Origin: Mariniblastus sp.
GTDB lineage: Bacteria > Planctomycetota > Planctomycetia > Pirellulales > Pirellulaceae
Direction: 5' to 3'
DNA length: 58,503 nucleotides
Assembly: GCA_029251085.1 (NCBI GenBank)
Contig: JAQXDZ010000074.1
Location: 1 to 58,503, forward strand
Of the stretch, positions 16,715-24,452 are shown in pieces (within the stretch, counting starts at the first letter, position 1; each line of letters starts with the position of its first letter). The notes beneath the pieces are model-generated. The model saw nothing but the letters and a program-made list of their open reading frames with translations, ran no database searches and was not told where the DNA came from. The translations under genes were made by a program, and so were the position numbers.

Positions 16715-17227
16715 ATGAGTCGTCGGGGAAGCCGTAGGAAATTCCAGTTGTCGTTGCGATTCCTGTTTGTTCTCACGGCAGTCTTTGCACTCATGCTTGC
16801 CCCGCCAATCCAGCGAAGCCTCCTTCAGAAACGAGGGCGAGCCTGGGTCGAAAGCCAAAATGGGCATGTCACGTTTGCCCATAAATATGATGCGGCGTCG
16901 GGTGTTTACAAACACGATTCCCAATTTCCTGCCCCAAGTTGGTTGGTAGGAATCTTCGGTGTGGACTTTTTTGATTCGGTCGATGCGGTCGTACTCGACA
17001 ATATGGAAGTCGTCGATCTTTCCCCTTTGACCAATTTCAGGGAACTGCGTTCTTTGGGAATCATGATTGAGATAGACGACAAGCTCGATTTTCGCCCATT
17101 GGCTGAGCTTAAGAAGCTTGAAAATTTGCACTTGGCATACACAGATATTTCGGCAGAGCGGCTTGGTGAGATACGCGAGTTGCTCGATTGGGTCACGGTG
17201 ACAGCGGCAAATCATCCAGAAAAGTAG
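16715..17227 (+). CDS. Membrane-anchored leucine-rich-repeat-like protein with FSLRxLF-type start
   Basis: From the ATG at 16715 (AGGTAGGG upstream) the 170-residue protein has a basic head, the anchor LSLRFLFVLTAVFALMLAPP, then a soluble part. The second half reads as degenerate leucine-rich repeats: VVLDNMEVVDLSPLTNFREL, LRSLGIMIEIDDKL, and LDFRPLAELKKLENLHLAY. This layout (anchor plus a few repeats after a GGxVxYxY-like segment) is common in planctomycetes with no assigned role; the repeats suggest protein binding. The frame extends upstream to a GTG at 16679, but that start is unsupported. Confidence 0.65.
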   Translation: MSRRGSRRKFQLSLRFLFVLTAVFALMLAPPIQRSLLQKRGRAWVESQNGHVTFAHKYDAASGVYKHDSQFPAPSWLVGIFGVDFFDSVDAVVLDNMEVVDLSPLTNFRELRSLGIMIEIDDKLDFRPLAELKKLENLHLAYTDISAERLGEIRELLDWVTVTAANHPEK

Positions 17228-17474
17228 TGTCAGATTGAGGTCGTTTGAATTTCCAAGTTTTGGTGAATTGATCCCACATTTTATTTGTCAAAATCCTCAA
17301 GGCTTCCACCGAGTATTTGATAGGGTTGATCGTAATTTAGTTTTCACTGGATTTTGCGAATTGCGTTGTTAGCGGATCGCATTTTTTGTGAATTGAGTAA
17401 CTTGTTAAATTTCTAAATGTTTTGTCGCCTCACAGCAAATTGACCAGGCTCTTTTGCGGGAGTTGGCTTGAAGG

Positions 17475-17503
17475 CTCGGAGTTTATACGTCCGAGAGTTT
17501 TTT
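17475..17503 (+). terminator. Rho-independent terminator
   Basis: CTCGGA (17475-17480) pairs with TCCGAG (17490-17495) around a 9-nt loop and is followed by AG and six T residues. It ends the transcript upstream of the selenocysteine tRNA. Confidence 0.5.
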
Positions 17504-17553
17504 GGGGTGGTTTGGGAAGTTATACATTCACTTATTGTTTTTGTTGTGATACT

Positions 17554-17581
17554 TTCACCGGAACGAAATTAAGGGTATAAG
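17554..17581 (+). promoter_or_regulatory. Possible promoter for the selenocysteine tRNA
   Basis: TATAAG (17576-17581) resembles a -10 box. TTCACC (17554-17559) matches four of six -35 positions at a 16-nt spacing. The position, about 55 nt ahead of the tRNA, is reasonable, but the match is modest. Confidence 0.3.
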
Positions 17582-17641
17582 AGTAGCTCGCGGAACCGGT
17601 AGTACAAACGCGATCAGCTAGGTGCCGGTTATTATTCATTT

Positions 17642-17741
17642 GGAAGTGCTTGCTCGGCTGGTGCCGGCCGCGGTCTTCAAAACCGTTGAGCCGCATGGAA
17701 ATCATGTGGTTGGTGGGTTCGATTCCCATGCATTTCCGCCA
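17642..17741 (+). tRNA. selC: tRNA-Sec (selenocysteine, anticodon TCA)
   Basis: The 100-nt gene folds as a selenocysteine tRNA. The acceptor stem has 8 bp (GGAAGTGC with GCATTTCC, one G-U), followed by an encoded GCCA end. The anticodon arm is GCGGT-CTTCAAA-ACCGT, with anticodon TCA reading UGA. A long variable arm (CCGCATG with CATGTGG, 7 bp, 5-nt loop) precedes a 5-bp T arm (GTGGG-TTCGATT-CCCAT). The 8+5 acceptor/T layout and long extra arm are the hallmarks recognised by SelA and SelB. It implies that the genome encodes at least one selenoprotein; none is recognised in this window, nor are selA, selB or selD. Confidence 0.96.
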
Positions 17742-17778
17742 TTGAATTCCAATTGGTTTGAATTCAGCGATTTACTCG

Positions 17779-19026
17779 ATGGGGAGCACTGTTATCCGCC
17801 TCAACGATGCCCGCCAGCGAGACGGTTCGGTATCGGAACCAGCGTCGCCACGCTGCTTTCAATGTTTTCGGCCGCAGTCGCAGTGCTATTGCGGTCTCAT
17901 TCCTCGGATTCAAAACGAGACCGAAATTATTCTTGTTCAGCATGTAAGCGAGCGAGATCACCCATTCAATACTGCGAGAATGGTGCGTGCTGCTCTCGAA
18001 CGAACCAAACTGGTGTGTGGCAATTCAGAACGGTTAGTTGACGCGAACCTTGGATTGGGCGATTCGGTTGGGTTGTTGTACCCCTCTGACACGGCGATAA
18101 CACTCGCGAACATCCCTGAAAATGAAAGACCGAGCCAGATTGTGGTGATCGACGGCACGTGGCCCCAGGCGAAAGCGCTGGTTCGTGATCTACCGCAGTT
18201 GAGAAGTTTGCCCCATTATCAATTGTTGCCCACGGAGCCGGGGAACTATCGGATTCGTTTAGAACCAAACGACGTTTCTCTTTCGACTTTGGAAGCGGTT
18301 GTTCAAGCTTTGCGAGAACTCGAGCCAGAGTTAACTGATTTAGATAAATTAGTGGATGCGTTCGAGACAATGGTTCAACGGCAGCTTGACCATCCTAAGG
18401 TGAAGTCATCCCATTATTCAGGCGGAAGGAAATCCGGCCATACCCTAAATATTCCTGCTGGCTTAATCAATTCTCAAAAATCGATTGTGGTCGCCTACGG
18501 GGAACTGGAGTGTCGCGAAGAGGGACTAACGGGCGATAAAATTGATTCGCAGCGTGGTCCTTTGGTGTGGAGTGCTCATCGTTTAGGAGAATCAGTTGAT
18601 TCATCTTTGGCGAACTTTGAATCTTTTATAAAGCCCAAGAGGCGACTAACGAATTCATTTCTCGCTCATTTGGAACTGTCAGGTGAGCATTTTGAAAACT
18701 GGGAAACTGTTGACCAGTTCCGCGAACGCTGGGGGGATTTTTTGCAGGATGGGGATACGTTGGTGGTTTACCACCCCAACGGAATTCGGATGCTTGAGCA
18801 CGTGAATGCAAAATTGGAAAATTGGATTACCCTAAAGTCAATCAATTTTCACGGTCAAGAATCGCGTCGGACATTGAGTGAGTTCGTCAACGATCAGTGC
18901 GGCATGTTTGATTTGCATTTGCCTCATTCTGGACGTGCGGGTGCACGCCTGTCCAATTCTGTCAAATTAGTAAAATATTTAAGGGAAGTTGCATTGGGGA
19001 ATTTTAAAGTGGAGCGCGGTGAATGA
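17779..19026 (+). CDS. DTW-domain protein (probable tRNA acp3U transferase) fused to a degenerate DnaQ-like domain
   Basis: Positions are counted from the TTG at 17758. The N-terminal 200 residues are a DTW/TapT domain: a zinc-knuckle CFQCFRPQSQCYC (residues 33-45), HVSERDHPFNTARM, and the signature DGTW at 132-135. Characterised members add an aminocarboxypropyl group to uridine in tRNA. The remaining 180 residues resemble a DEDD/DnaQ exonuclease fold (FESFIKPKRRLTNSFLAHLE, FLQDGDTLVVYHPNGIRMLE), but the expected acidic residues are mostly gone, so it is probably a binding domain. I prefer the ATG at 17779 over the TTG at 17758; neither has a clear Shine-Dalgarno. The gene starts within 40 nt of the selenocysteine tRNA and overlaps the next gene by ATGA. 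Confidence 0.82.
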   Translation: MGSTVIRLNDARQRDGSVSEPASPRCFQCFRPQSQCYCGLIPRIQNETEIILVQHVSERDHPFNTARMVRAALERTKLVCGNSERLVDANLGLGDSVGLLYPSDTAITLANIPENERPSQIVVIDGTWPQAKALVRDLPQLRSLPHYQLLPTEPGNYRIRLEPNDVSLSTLEAVVQALRELEPELTDLDKLVDAFETMVQRQLDHPKVKSSHYSGGRKSGHTLNIPAGLINSQKSIVVAYGELECREEGLTGDKIDSQRGPLVWSAHRLGESVDSSLANFESFIKPKRRLTNSFLAHLELSGEHFENWETVDQFRERWGDFLQDGDTLVVYHPNGIRMLEHVNAKLENWITLKSINFHGQESRRTLSEFVNDQCGMFDLHLPHSGRAGARLSNSVKLVKYLREVALGNFKVERGE

Positions 19027-20792
19027 TTTATTTTCGGTTTTTAATTTGTGGTCTGTTGGTCGTCGTTGGCTCGCAGGCAAATCAGGTGTCCGGTCAGGTA
19101 GAGTTATTTTCGACGCCTGGGGTTAACTCGATGGGCCAACAGGTTTCTTACTTTGGCTCGGCTCCTCAAAATGAGCGCTTGGTTTTTGATGCCAATAATG
19201 GTTTCTTTACGAAAGGAGCCTTCCGGGCGATTGGAAAGCACGCGGCACCAGAATCTGATCGTGCTTTGATCTCAAGTCATTTTGATGGCTTGCAGGCGGT
19301 CAGTAGCAAAATTTCTGGAGAGGCGTGTTGGTATTTGTGGAAAGCGAGCCCAGCGGCGGCGGAGTTAAGGATTTATTTCGATGTTCCGCGTGCTGAAGCT
19401 GGTGTTAAATGGGAAGTTTCCGTTGGGAAGAACGAGTTTCAAATTGCGACATCCGTGAGTGATGGTCGCGAGCCGCAAGGTTATGCGTTTCCATTGGAGG
19501 TTGGTTCATTGGGATTGCAAAAGATCGCCATCCGCAAATTAGATTCGAAGATTAAATCGGCGACCAAATTTAAAAAAATGGAGGCAACCGGGGCAGGGAT
19601 TGATGGTGCCCGCTTGATCCGGGCGAGATGGCGTCCAGCGGCTGTCCATGCTCGATACGAGTCATCCCAGTGCAAAGATTCAGCGGTTTGGGTCTTCGAA
19701 ACGCAAAGCGTACGGCAGTGTTCATCTTACTCTCCGATCACGACTGCGTTCGGTTACTTTGGTGCCTCTTTTAATTCGGACGGGCTGGCGGCTGGTGGCG
19801 TTAACTTCTCGATGTGGGCAGCGAGTCGAAAGGCTGAGAAAATGCCAATGGTATCGGAAATGCCCCATTTGCTTGCCACCGCAAACCCTGCTGCTGAATT
19901 TAGTGGATTCGGTCACGAAGGCTCCGGCGTAAAGATACGAAATTGGGATCCGTATCAGCGGCATCCCCGATCGGTGATCCAGGGGTTGAGGGTGGATTCG
20001 TCCAACGGTGTTGATACGTTTTATGGTTATTTGTTTGAAGAGTCCGAACAACGTTGGGTTTTATTTGCGGCAGGTCGTCGACCCTCAAAAAGTAAGAAGG
20101 GCCAGTCCGGATTACGCGCCGGTTCTTTTTGCGAAGTTCCTGGTCCGCCCAATGTCGAACGAACTGGTGATATGGTTCGAGAAGTGAAGAGGAGAGGCTG
20201 GTTTTACGGGGCGGACAAGAAATGGCATGTTGCAGACACATTGCATTTAGGTGATGACCCAGCCAACACCAATCGATTTGTGCGAGCCTTGGAGGATGGC
20301 TGGTTGTCGATGGGGACGGGGGGCGTTGAAATGTCGACCGGCCCTCGGGTAGCTCGGCTTCGCGAGCCACCAAGTAAATTGCCAATTTATCTAACGCCGA
20401 AGTGCGCAAGTCAGTTGTTTGAGTTGCCAGTGGAAATTGGTAAACCGAAAGTTACCAAAATCAAAGCGGACAGCGTGTTGGTGAGCTATCCGGGCCTCAA
20501 CGCCGGATCTCAAACGCGGGCTACGCTCTATTACGGTCGGTCTGATTGTGTGACGTTTGTAAAACGGAAATTGCACAATACAGAGAAAAAAGGCGCGAGT
20601 AGCGAGCAATTCGAAGGGGATAGAACTTGGCAATATGAGACTGCTGTTATCGACGTTAAGGGTTCGAGGGCAGAGTTTTTGCTAGATTCTTTGACTCCCG
20701 GCGCGACTTATTTTTTTCGGGTGTTGGTAGAGGGTAGCCAGGGCAAAAGTTGGGCATTTGAAACGGGAGAATTTAAGACGCTTAGGAAATAG
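19023..20792 (+). CDS. Secreted DUF3472 domain protein
   Basis: The 589-residue exported protein has a signal peptide of about 24 residues ending near VSGQ. The central part (about residues 235-420) has the DUF3472 pattern: FGYFGASFNSDGLAAGGVNF, SMWAASRK, HLLATANPAAEFSGFGHEGS and GYLFEESEQRWVLFAAG. A C-terminal fibronectin-III-like strand set (GATYFFRVLVEGSQGKSW) ends the protein. The domain is often joined to sugar-binding modules, so a role on extracellular polysaccharide is plausible but not shown. Its ATG overlaps the stop codon of the DTW gene (ATGA), which indicates co-translation with a gene of apparently unrelated role. Confidence 0.75.
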   Translation: MIYFRFLICGLLVVVGSQANQVSGQVELFSTPGVNSMGQQVSYFGSAPQNERLVFDANNGFFTKGAFRAIGKHAAPESDRALISSHFDGLQAVSSKISGEACWYLWKASPAAAELRIYFDVPRAEAGVKWEVSVGKNEFQIATSVSDGREPQGYAFPLEVGSLGLQKIAIRKLDSKIKSATKFKKMEATGAGIDGARLIRARWRPAAVHARYESSQCKDSAVWVFETQSVRQCSSYSPITTAFGYFGASFNSDGLAAGGVNFSMWAASRKAEKMPMVSEMPHLLATANPAAEFSGFGHEGSGVKIRNWDPYQRHPRSVIQGLRVDSSNGVDTFYGYLFEESEQRWVLFAAGRRPSKSKKGQSGLRAGSFCEVPGPPNVERTGDMVREVKRRGWFYGADKKWHVADTLHLGDDPANTNRFVRALEDGWLSMGTGGVEMSTGPRVARLREPPSKLPIYLTPKCASQLFELPVEIGKPKVTKIKADSVLVSYPGLNAGSQTRATLYYGRSDCVTFVKRKLHNTEKKGASSEQFEGDRTWQYETAVIDVKGSRAEFLLDSLTPGATYFFRVLVEGSQGKSWAFETGEFKTLRK

Positions 20793-21129
20793 AGATTGGC
20801 TTGATCGGGGTTTGATTTGAAAACGAAGCTGTGCTGCGGCTCAATTTGTGGTTAAATTTACCAAACTATCGAGTCACCCATCGGCTCGATTCACGGTGTT
20901 GGAGATCACCGGCGTTGGCGATTGCTGCGTTTAAACCGGTCATACGGACATTGGCAGGATACCTATACCGTTTAAAGCGGTCGGTGAACCGGGATTTAAA
21001 CTCGGTCTGAGTTATGTTTTAACAGAAGGGTTTGACAGTTAAACGTGGAGTTCTAGAATATGAGAGCGTTGTCATTTCCCACAATGCCCGCTCTATTTGT
21101 AGCGGCCATTTATTCATCACGAGTTAAAC
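20793..21129. other. Intergenic region with promoter for the tatA pair
   Basis: No coding frame is supported in this 337-nt gap. GTTTAAACCGG (near 20929) and later CCGGGATTTAAAC form an imperfect inverted repeat. A strong sigma-70 promoter at 21032-21059 is listed separately. Confidence 0.5.
21032..21059 (+). promoter_or_regulatory. Sigma-70 promoter ahead of tatA
   Basis: TTGACA (21032-21037, perfect -35) and TAGAAT (21054-21059, five of six -10 positions) are separated by 16 nt. Transcription would start near 21066 and give a leader of about 64 nt before the tatA ATG at 21130. Confidence 0.6.
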
Positions 21130-21351
21130 ATGACCGGAATTGTTCTTCATCAATCCTTGTTCCTCGCGTTTGGTATGCCCGGTATTCCGGAGTTACTGAT
21201 CATCATGGCGATTTTGTTGTTGCTTTTCGGCGGCGCGAAACTGCCCGGTTTGATGCGGAATTTGGGACGCAGTGTAAATGAGTTCAAGACCGGCATTAAA
21301 GAAGCGCCTGCCGATAGCGCGATCGAAGACGACAGCGACAGCCTTGACTAA
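21130..21351 (+). CDS. tatA: Twin-arginine translocase subunit TatA/TatE
   Basis: The 73-residue protein has the TatA layout: a short periplasmic head ending FGMPGIPELL, one transmembrane helix (IIMAILLLLFG), the hinge GGAKLPGLMRNLGRSVNEFK that begins the amphipathic helix, and an acidic tail. TatA oligomers form the pore for folded proteins with twin-arginine signals. A second TatA-like gene follows 70 nt downstream. The strong promoter upstream fits constitutive expression. A likely substrate, the RRGFLK dehydrogenase, is encoded at 27.4 kb. No tatC is present in the window. Confidence 0.92.
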   Translation: MTGIVLHQSLFLAFGMPGIPELLIIMAILLLLFGGAKLPGLMRNLGRSVNEFKTGIKEAPADSAIEDDSDSLD

Positions 21352-21420
21352 TTGCCTGATTTTTATCTTTTCGCAAGCGTGAAGGCTTAATTACTTTTTT
21401 TCATCTGGAAATGCCTCTTC

Positions 21421-21744
21421 ATGGCAGACACTCTCACATTACAGCATCAGTTACTCGGCTTCTTCGGACTTGGCAGTCCGGGGGTTGGTGAGTTAATGGT
21501 GATTGCCATTGTGGCGGTCGTGTTGTTTGGTGGGAAATTACCTGAGGTAGCGCGGACGCTTGGCGGTACCTATCAGCAGTTTCGGAAGGGGCTTTCCGAT
21601 ATACAGTCCACGATTAAGAACGATCTCGATCTCGACGCCGCTTCTCTGAATCGGTTGCCAGAGTACAACGATGTTGTTGATGATTACGACGAACCGACGG
21701 CACCGAGTTTCGACACTCCGCCCGAAGACGAAGACGAAGATTAA
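21421..21744 (+). CDS. Second TatA/TatB-like protein
   Basis: The 107-residue paralogue has FGLGSPGVGELMVIAIVAVV followed by LFGGKLPEVARTLGGTYQQF, the transmembrane helix, hinge and amphipathic helix of the TatA/B family. A long acidic tail (DDYDEP, PPEDEDED) sets it apart from its neighbour. The Glu in VGELMV (G-E-L in place of the usual polar residue) and the extended C-terminus could mean a TatB-like role, but the family cannot be split by eye. It is probably co-transcribed with tatA, 70 nt upstream. Confidence 0.85.
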   Translation: MADTLTLQHQLLGFFGLGSPGVGELMVIAIVAVVLFGGKLPEVARTLGGTYQQFRKGLSDIQSTIKNDLDLDAASLNRLPEYNDVVDDYDEPTAPSFDTPPEDEDED

Positions 21745-21880
21745 TCAACTTTTGTGGCTATCTGCGGCAAACGAATAAGTCGTTAACCGAAGCATTGTTG
21801 ACTCGGACAGGCTTTCATTTTTGCGACGGTACTTTTTCGTTCCGCAATTTCGAATCTTCCTTATTTTCGAAGATTGATTG

Positions 21881-22861
21881 ATGTCATTAACCAGGTTTCC
21901 ACAATTTACAAAGACTGTTGAAGGTTGCTCCCCTTCGGTGGCTGAGATCGTTTACTTGCCGTTTGAGCTTCAATCTGAGGCTACAGTTTTCGCAATTTTA
22001 ATCGGGGTTGGGGAACATTATCTGTTGGTCCCAATCAATGATGAAAATGTCGTCCGGTTGAATGGTGAACCGACCGAGTCAGTCGTTTTGTCGGATGGTG
22101 ATCGAATTCAATACCAAGAAGACCAATTTGTATTTGGGTCAGGGAACGGGGAAGGCCGTCCTCAGATTTCTCCGACTGATACAGAGTTGGTGGGAGAAAC
22201 GACGCTTTTAGTGAACCATCGGATCAATAACTTTTTTCAGGTGATCAATGGAGGCGGTTTTTTATTGGACACAGGTATCGCCAATAAGGATTTTGATCTT
22301 GTGAGTCGTGGTTGGAGCACCGTGAAGGCCAAGCAGGAACAGTTGGCGAATCTGCTGAGCAAGGTTGTGTCCCTCAATCATCTTCCCGTTTTGACGGTTG
22401 AAAAGGACGATCTAAACGAAATGATCAACCGTTCCCTGGAGGCCTGGTCTGCAAAAAGTACCAGCGAGGGATTCAAATTTGAGTTGAACCACAGGGATGA
22501 GATTTGTTTTCAATTCGACCGATCAAATTTAGCGATGGCGATTGACGCTTTGCTCGATTTAGCGGCCAAGGCAAGTTTCCCTGAAACTCGATTAATTCGA
22601 ATTGATTTAAGTGTCCGTGAAACCTTTGTCCATTTGGGAATTGGTTATGAGGGGACTGGAATTAGTATCCAACCGGAGAACAGTCAAAATATAAGAACGC
22701 AAGCCAATGAGACGTCCGGCGGTGTCGAATTTAATTTCTCCAGAAGCCTCGTTCGTGCTCATGGGGGTGATCTGGTACTAACACAGCACGGTGTGGATCA
22801 ACGGTGTATCAATATTTATCTTCCGCTTAACGCATCTGACGCATCTGACGCATCAAAATAG
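21881..22861 (+). CDS. FHA-like and histidine-kinase-like protein with degenerate ATP site
   Basis: The protein of about 326 residues has three parts. Residues 10-90 resemble an FHA-type beta sandwich (YLLVPINDENVVRLNGEP, VVLSDGDRIQYQEDQFVFG). Residues 100-160 look like a dimerisation helix pair, with His in LLVNHRINNFFQVINGGG. The C-terminal 170 residues follow the HATPase pattern (NLAMAIDALLDLAAKAS as N-box, YEGTGI as G1 box, VRAHGGDLVL as the closing helix), but the Asn of the N-box and the Asp of the G1 box are replaced. I infer a signalling protein that may have lost kinase activity. No receiver or regulator gene is adjacent. The frame also allows a TTG at 21878. A repeat encoding ASDASDAS ends the gene. 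Confidence 0.6.
   Translation: MSLTRFPQFTKTVEGCSPSVAEIVYLPFELQSEATVFAILIGVGEHYLLVPINDENVVRLNGEPTESVVLSDGDRIQYQEDQFVFGSGNGEGRPQISPTDTELVGETTLLVNHRINNFFQVINGGGFLLDTGIANKDFDLVSRGWSTVKAKQEQLANLLSKVVSLNHLPVLTVEKDDLNEMINRSLEAWSAKSTSEGFKFELNHRDEICFQFDRSNLAMAIDALLDLAAKASFPETRLIRIDLSVRETFVHLGIGYEGTGISIQPENSQNIRTQANETSGGVEFNFSRSLVRAHGGDLVLTQHGVDQRCINIYLPLNASDASDASK
22834..22855 (+). repeat. Nine-base in-frame repeat at the gene end
   Basis: GCATCTGAC is repeated twice and a third copy is partial, encoding Ala-Ser-Asp repeats just before the stop codon. It probably arose by slippage and is unlikely to affect the kinase-like domain. Confidence 0.6.
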
Positions 22862-23302
22862 GCTCAAGTTATCTTTATCACGGCAGTCACTCTGAGCATT
22901 TAAAATCCTGTCTGTGTCACGAACTCGCTCGGCAAAAAAATCGAAAATTAGATGGAAGATTGATTTCCGGTTATTCGGCCTATGACGATCCACCGTTGGT
23001 GTTTAACGGCAAATCGAGGTTGACTTTACCACTGATAACGGTGCTTACCGTTGGGAAAGCGATGCAACTAGCGAGTGCATGCCGTTCGTGGCGATAAACC
23101 CCTTAGCCAAGAAACCAATCATTGGACGCTAGCATGGTTGGTTTGTTACGGTAATTAAAACAGTGGCTTTGAGGACTTCAATTGATGAGATTGAAGGAAG
23201 GCAGTAAGATACGGCCCGACTCGAAACCATAATTATAAATGGACATTGTAATTTGGAATTGTTGATCGCTCGAGTCAACAAAGCAAGATCACGGAGGATC
23301 GG
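22862..23302. other. Non-coding gap, weak coding-like remnant only
   Basis: No gene is supported in this 441-nt gap. A 40-codon frame from about 23010 (VDFTTDNGAYRWESDAT) looks protein-like but has no start and is bounded by stops; it may be a relic or chance. A good GGAGG Shine-Dalgarno at 23293-23297 belongs to the next gene. Confidence 0.4.
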
Positions 23303-24253
23303 ATGCATCAACGATTTAGAAGTTCTTTAACGATGGTATTTTCTCTTGCCATCGGAGTCTCAGTTCTTGGGACACAGGCAGTGGCTCAAAACGATTCTGC
23401 TAATCAAAAAATAGCGACAGAATCGCCAACGTTTCGCGTGCCTAAAACTGAACAAGAAAGGGTGGCCCGATTAAATAACGACATGCCCGCTAAGGCTGCC
23501 CCCGTTAATCCAAAGCATCCACTCGACCGTGCGGTTTCAATCGCAGAAACGGCCTTGGGAAAGATGCGTCGCGATGTTTATGACTACTCAGCAATTTTAG
23601 TAAAGCGACAGCGGGTAAACGGAGTGCTTAGCGATGCAACCTATATGGGAACCAAAATACGGTGCCCGCGACGGTCAGAAGCAGGCGTTGAGACACCGTT
23701 CAGCATTTACATGAGATTCATGAGACCAAAAAAGGTTGCCGGTAGAGAGGTGATCTGGGTAGATGGGAAAGATGATGGGAAGGCGTGGGTTCACGAGGGT
23801 GCTGGTGCACCTCTGTTGAGATTGAAAACGTTTCATCTCGATCCAAAATCCGCTCTGATGATGCGAGGTCAGCGAGAGCCGATCTACGAAGCTGGACTTG
23901 AAAATCTGATCATCAAGCTGATTGAAAAAGCGGAGCGAGATCGTGCTGCGGGACTGTGTGAGGTCAATTACACTGAAGGCGCGACCATTAACAAGCGGTC
24001 TTGTTCAGTGATTGAGCTTATTCATGAAGATCAACGAGAGCCTTATGAGTTTTATAAAGCTCAGGTGTTCATTGATGATGAACTGGGTTTGCCGATTCGA
24101 TTTGCGGCTTATGATTGGCCAACCGCTCCAGGTGAAGCTCCTGAGTTGATTGAAGAGTACACCTATGTAAACATTAAAGTGAATGTTGGACTTACGGATA
24201 CCGACTTTGATCCAAGGAACCCCAAGTACCAGTTTAAGGGCTTGCCCAACTAG
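23303..24253 (+). CDS. Secreted DUF1571 domain protein
   Basis: The 316-residue exported protein has a signal peptide of about 28 residues (ending AVAQ) and a DUF1571 domain across residues 75-310. The family pattern is visible in DYSAILVKRQRVNGVL, PFSIYMRFMRPKKVAGREVI, the DDELGLPIRFAAYDWP strand and the ending FDPRNPKYQF. The family is widespread in planctomycetes and resembles lipoprotein-carrier (LolA-like) folds, but its role is unknown. The start is well supported: GGAGG lies 5 nt upstream of the ATG. A strong terminator follows 52 nt after the stop, so this is a single-gene unit. Confidence 0.85.
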   Translation: MHQRFRSSLTMVFSLAIGVSVLGTQAVAQNDSANQKIATESPTFRVPKTEQERVARLNNDMPAKAAPVNPKHPLDRAVSIAETALGKMRRDVYDYSAILVKRQRVNGVLSDATYMGTKIRCPRRSEAGVETPFSIYMRFMRPKKVAGREVIWVDGKDDGKAWVHEGAGAPLLRLKTFHLDPKSALMMRGQREPIYEAGLENLIIKLIEKAERDRAAGLCEVNYTEGATINKRSCSVIELIHEDQREPYEFYKAQVFIDDELGLPIRFAAYDWPTAPGEAPELIEEYTYVNIKVNVGLTDTDFDPRNPKYQFKGLPN

Positions 24254-24305
24254 GTCTGCTGTCGGCCAACTCCCGAATCCGGGAAATTAACGAAAACAAG
24301 AAAAG

Positions 24306-24336
24306 CCACCGTCATCTTTTGACGGTGGTTTTTTTT
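24306..24336 (+). terminator. Strong rho-independent terminator
   Basis: CCACCGTCA (24306-24314) pairs perfectly with TGACGGTGG (24320-24328) around a 5-nt loop and is followed by eight T residues. It terminates the DUF1571 gene. Confidence 0.93.
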
Positions 24337-24452
24337 GTATTGACTTGTGGAGACTAATACGGACAAGCAGGTCAGGATTTGATAAGATTGGTAACAGCCA
24401 GCGAACTCACTCGTTTGGTGGAACCAAAGATCATTAACCCTTTAGTTGTGCA

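Larger units (their letters stand above)
17228..17641. other. Non-coding gap with terminator and tRNA promoter
   Basis: This 414-nt gap separates the membrane-protein run from the selenocysteine tRNA. It holds a hairpin with a U-tract (17475-17503) and a possible promoter (17554-17581). I see no coding frame. Confidence 0.5.

Noticed and set aside
16667..17215. 182-codon minus-strand frame
   Set aside because: It mirrors the FSLRxLF/leucine-rich gene and has no start signal; codon pattern and residues look random.
23010..23125. Short protein-like stretch VDFTTDNGAYRWESDAT as a gene
   Set aside because: Bounded by stops on both sides within about 40 codons and lacks a start; at most a relic.
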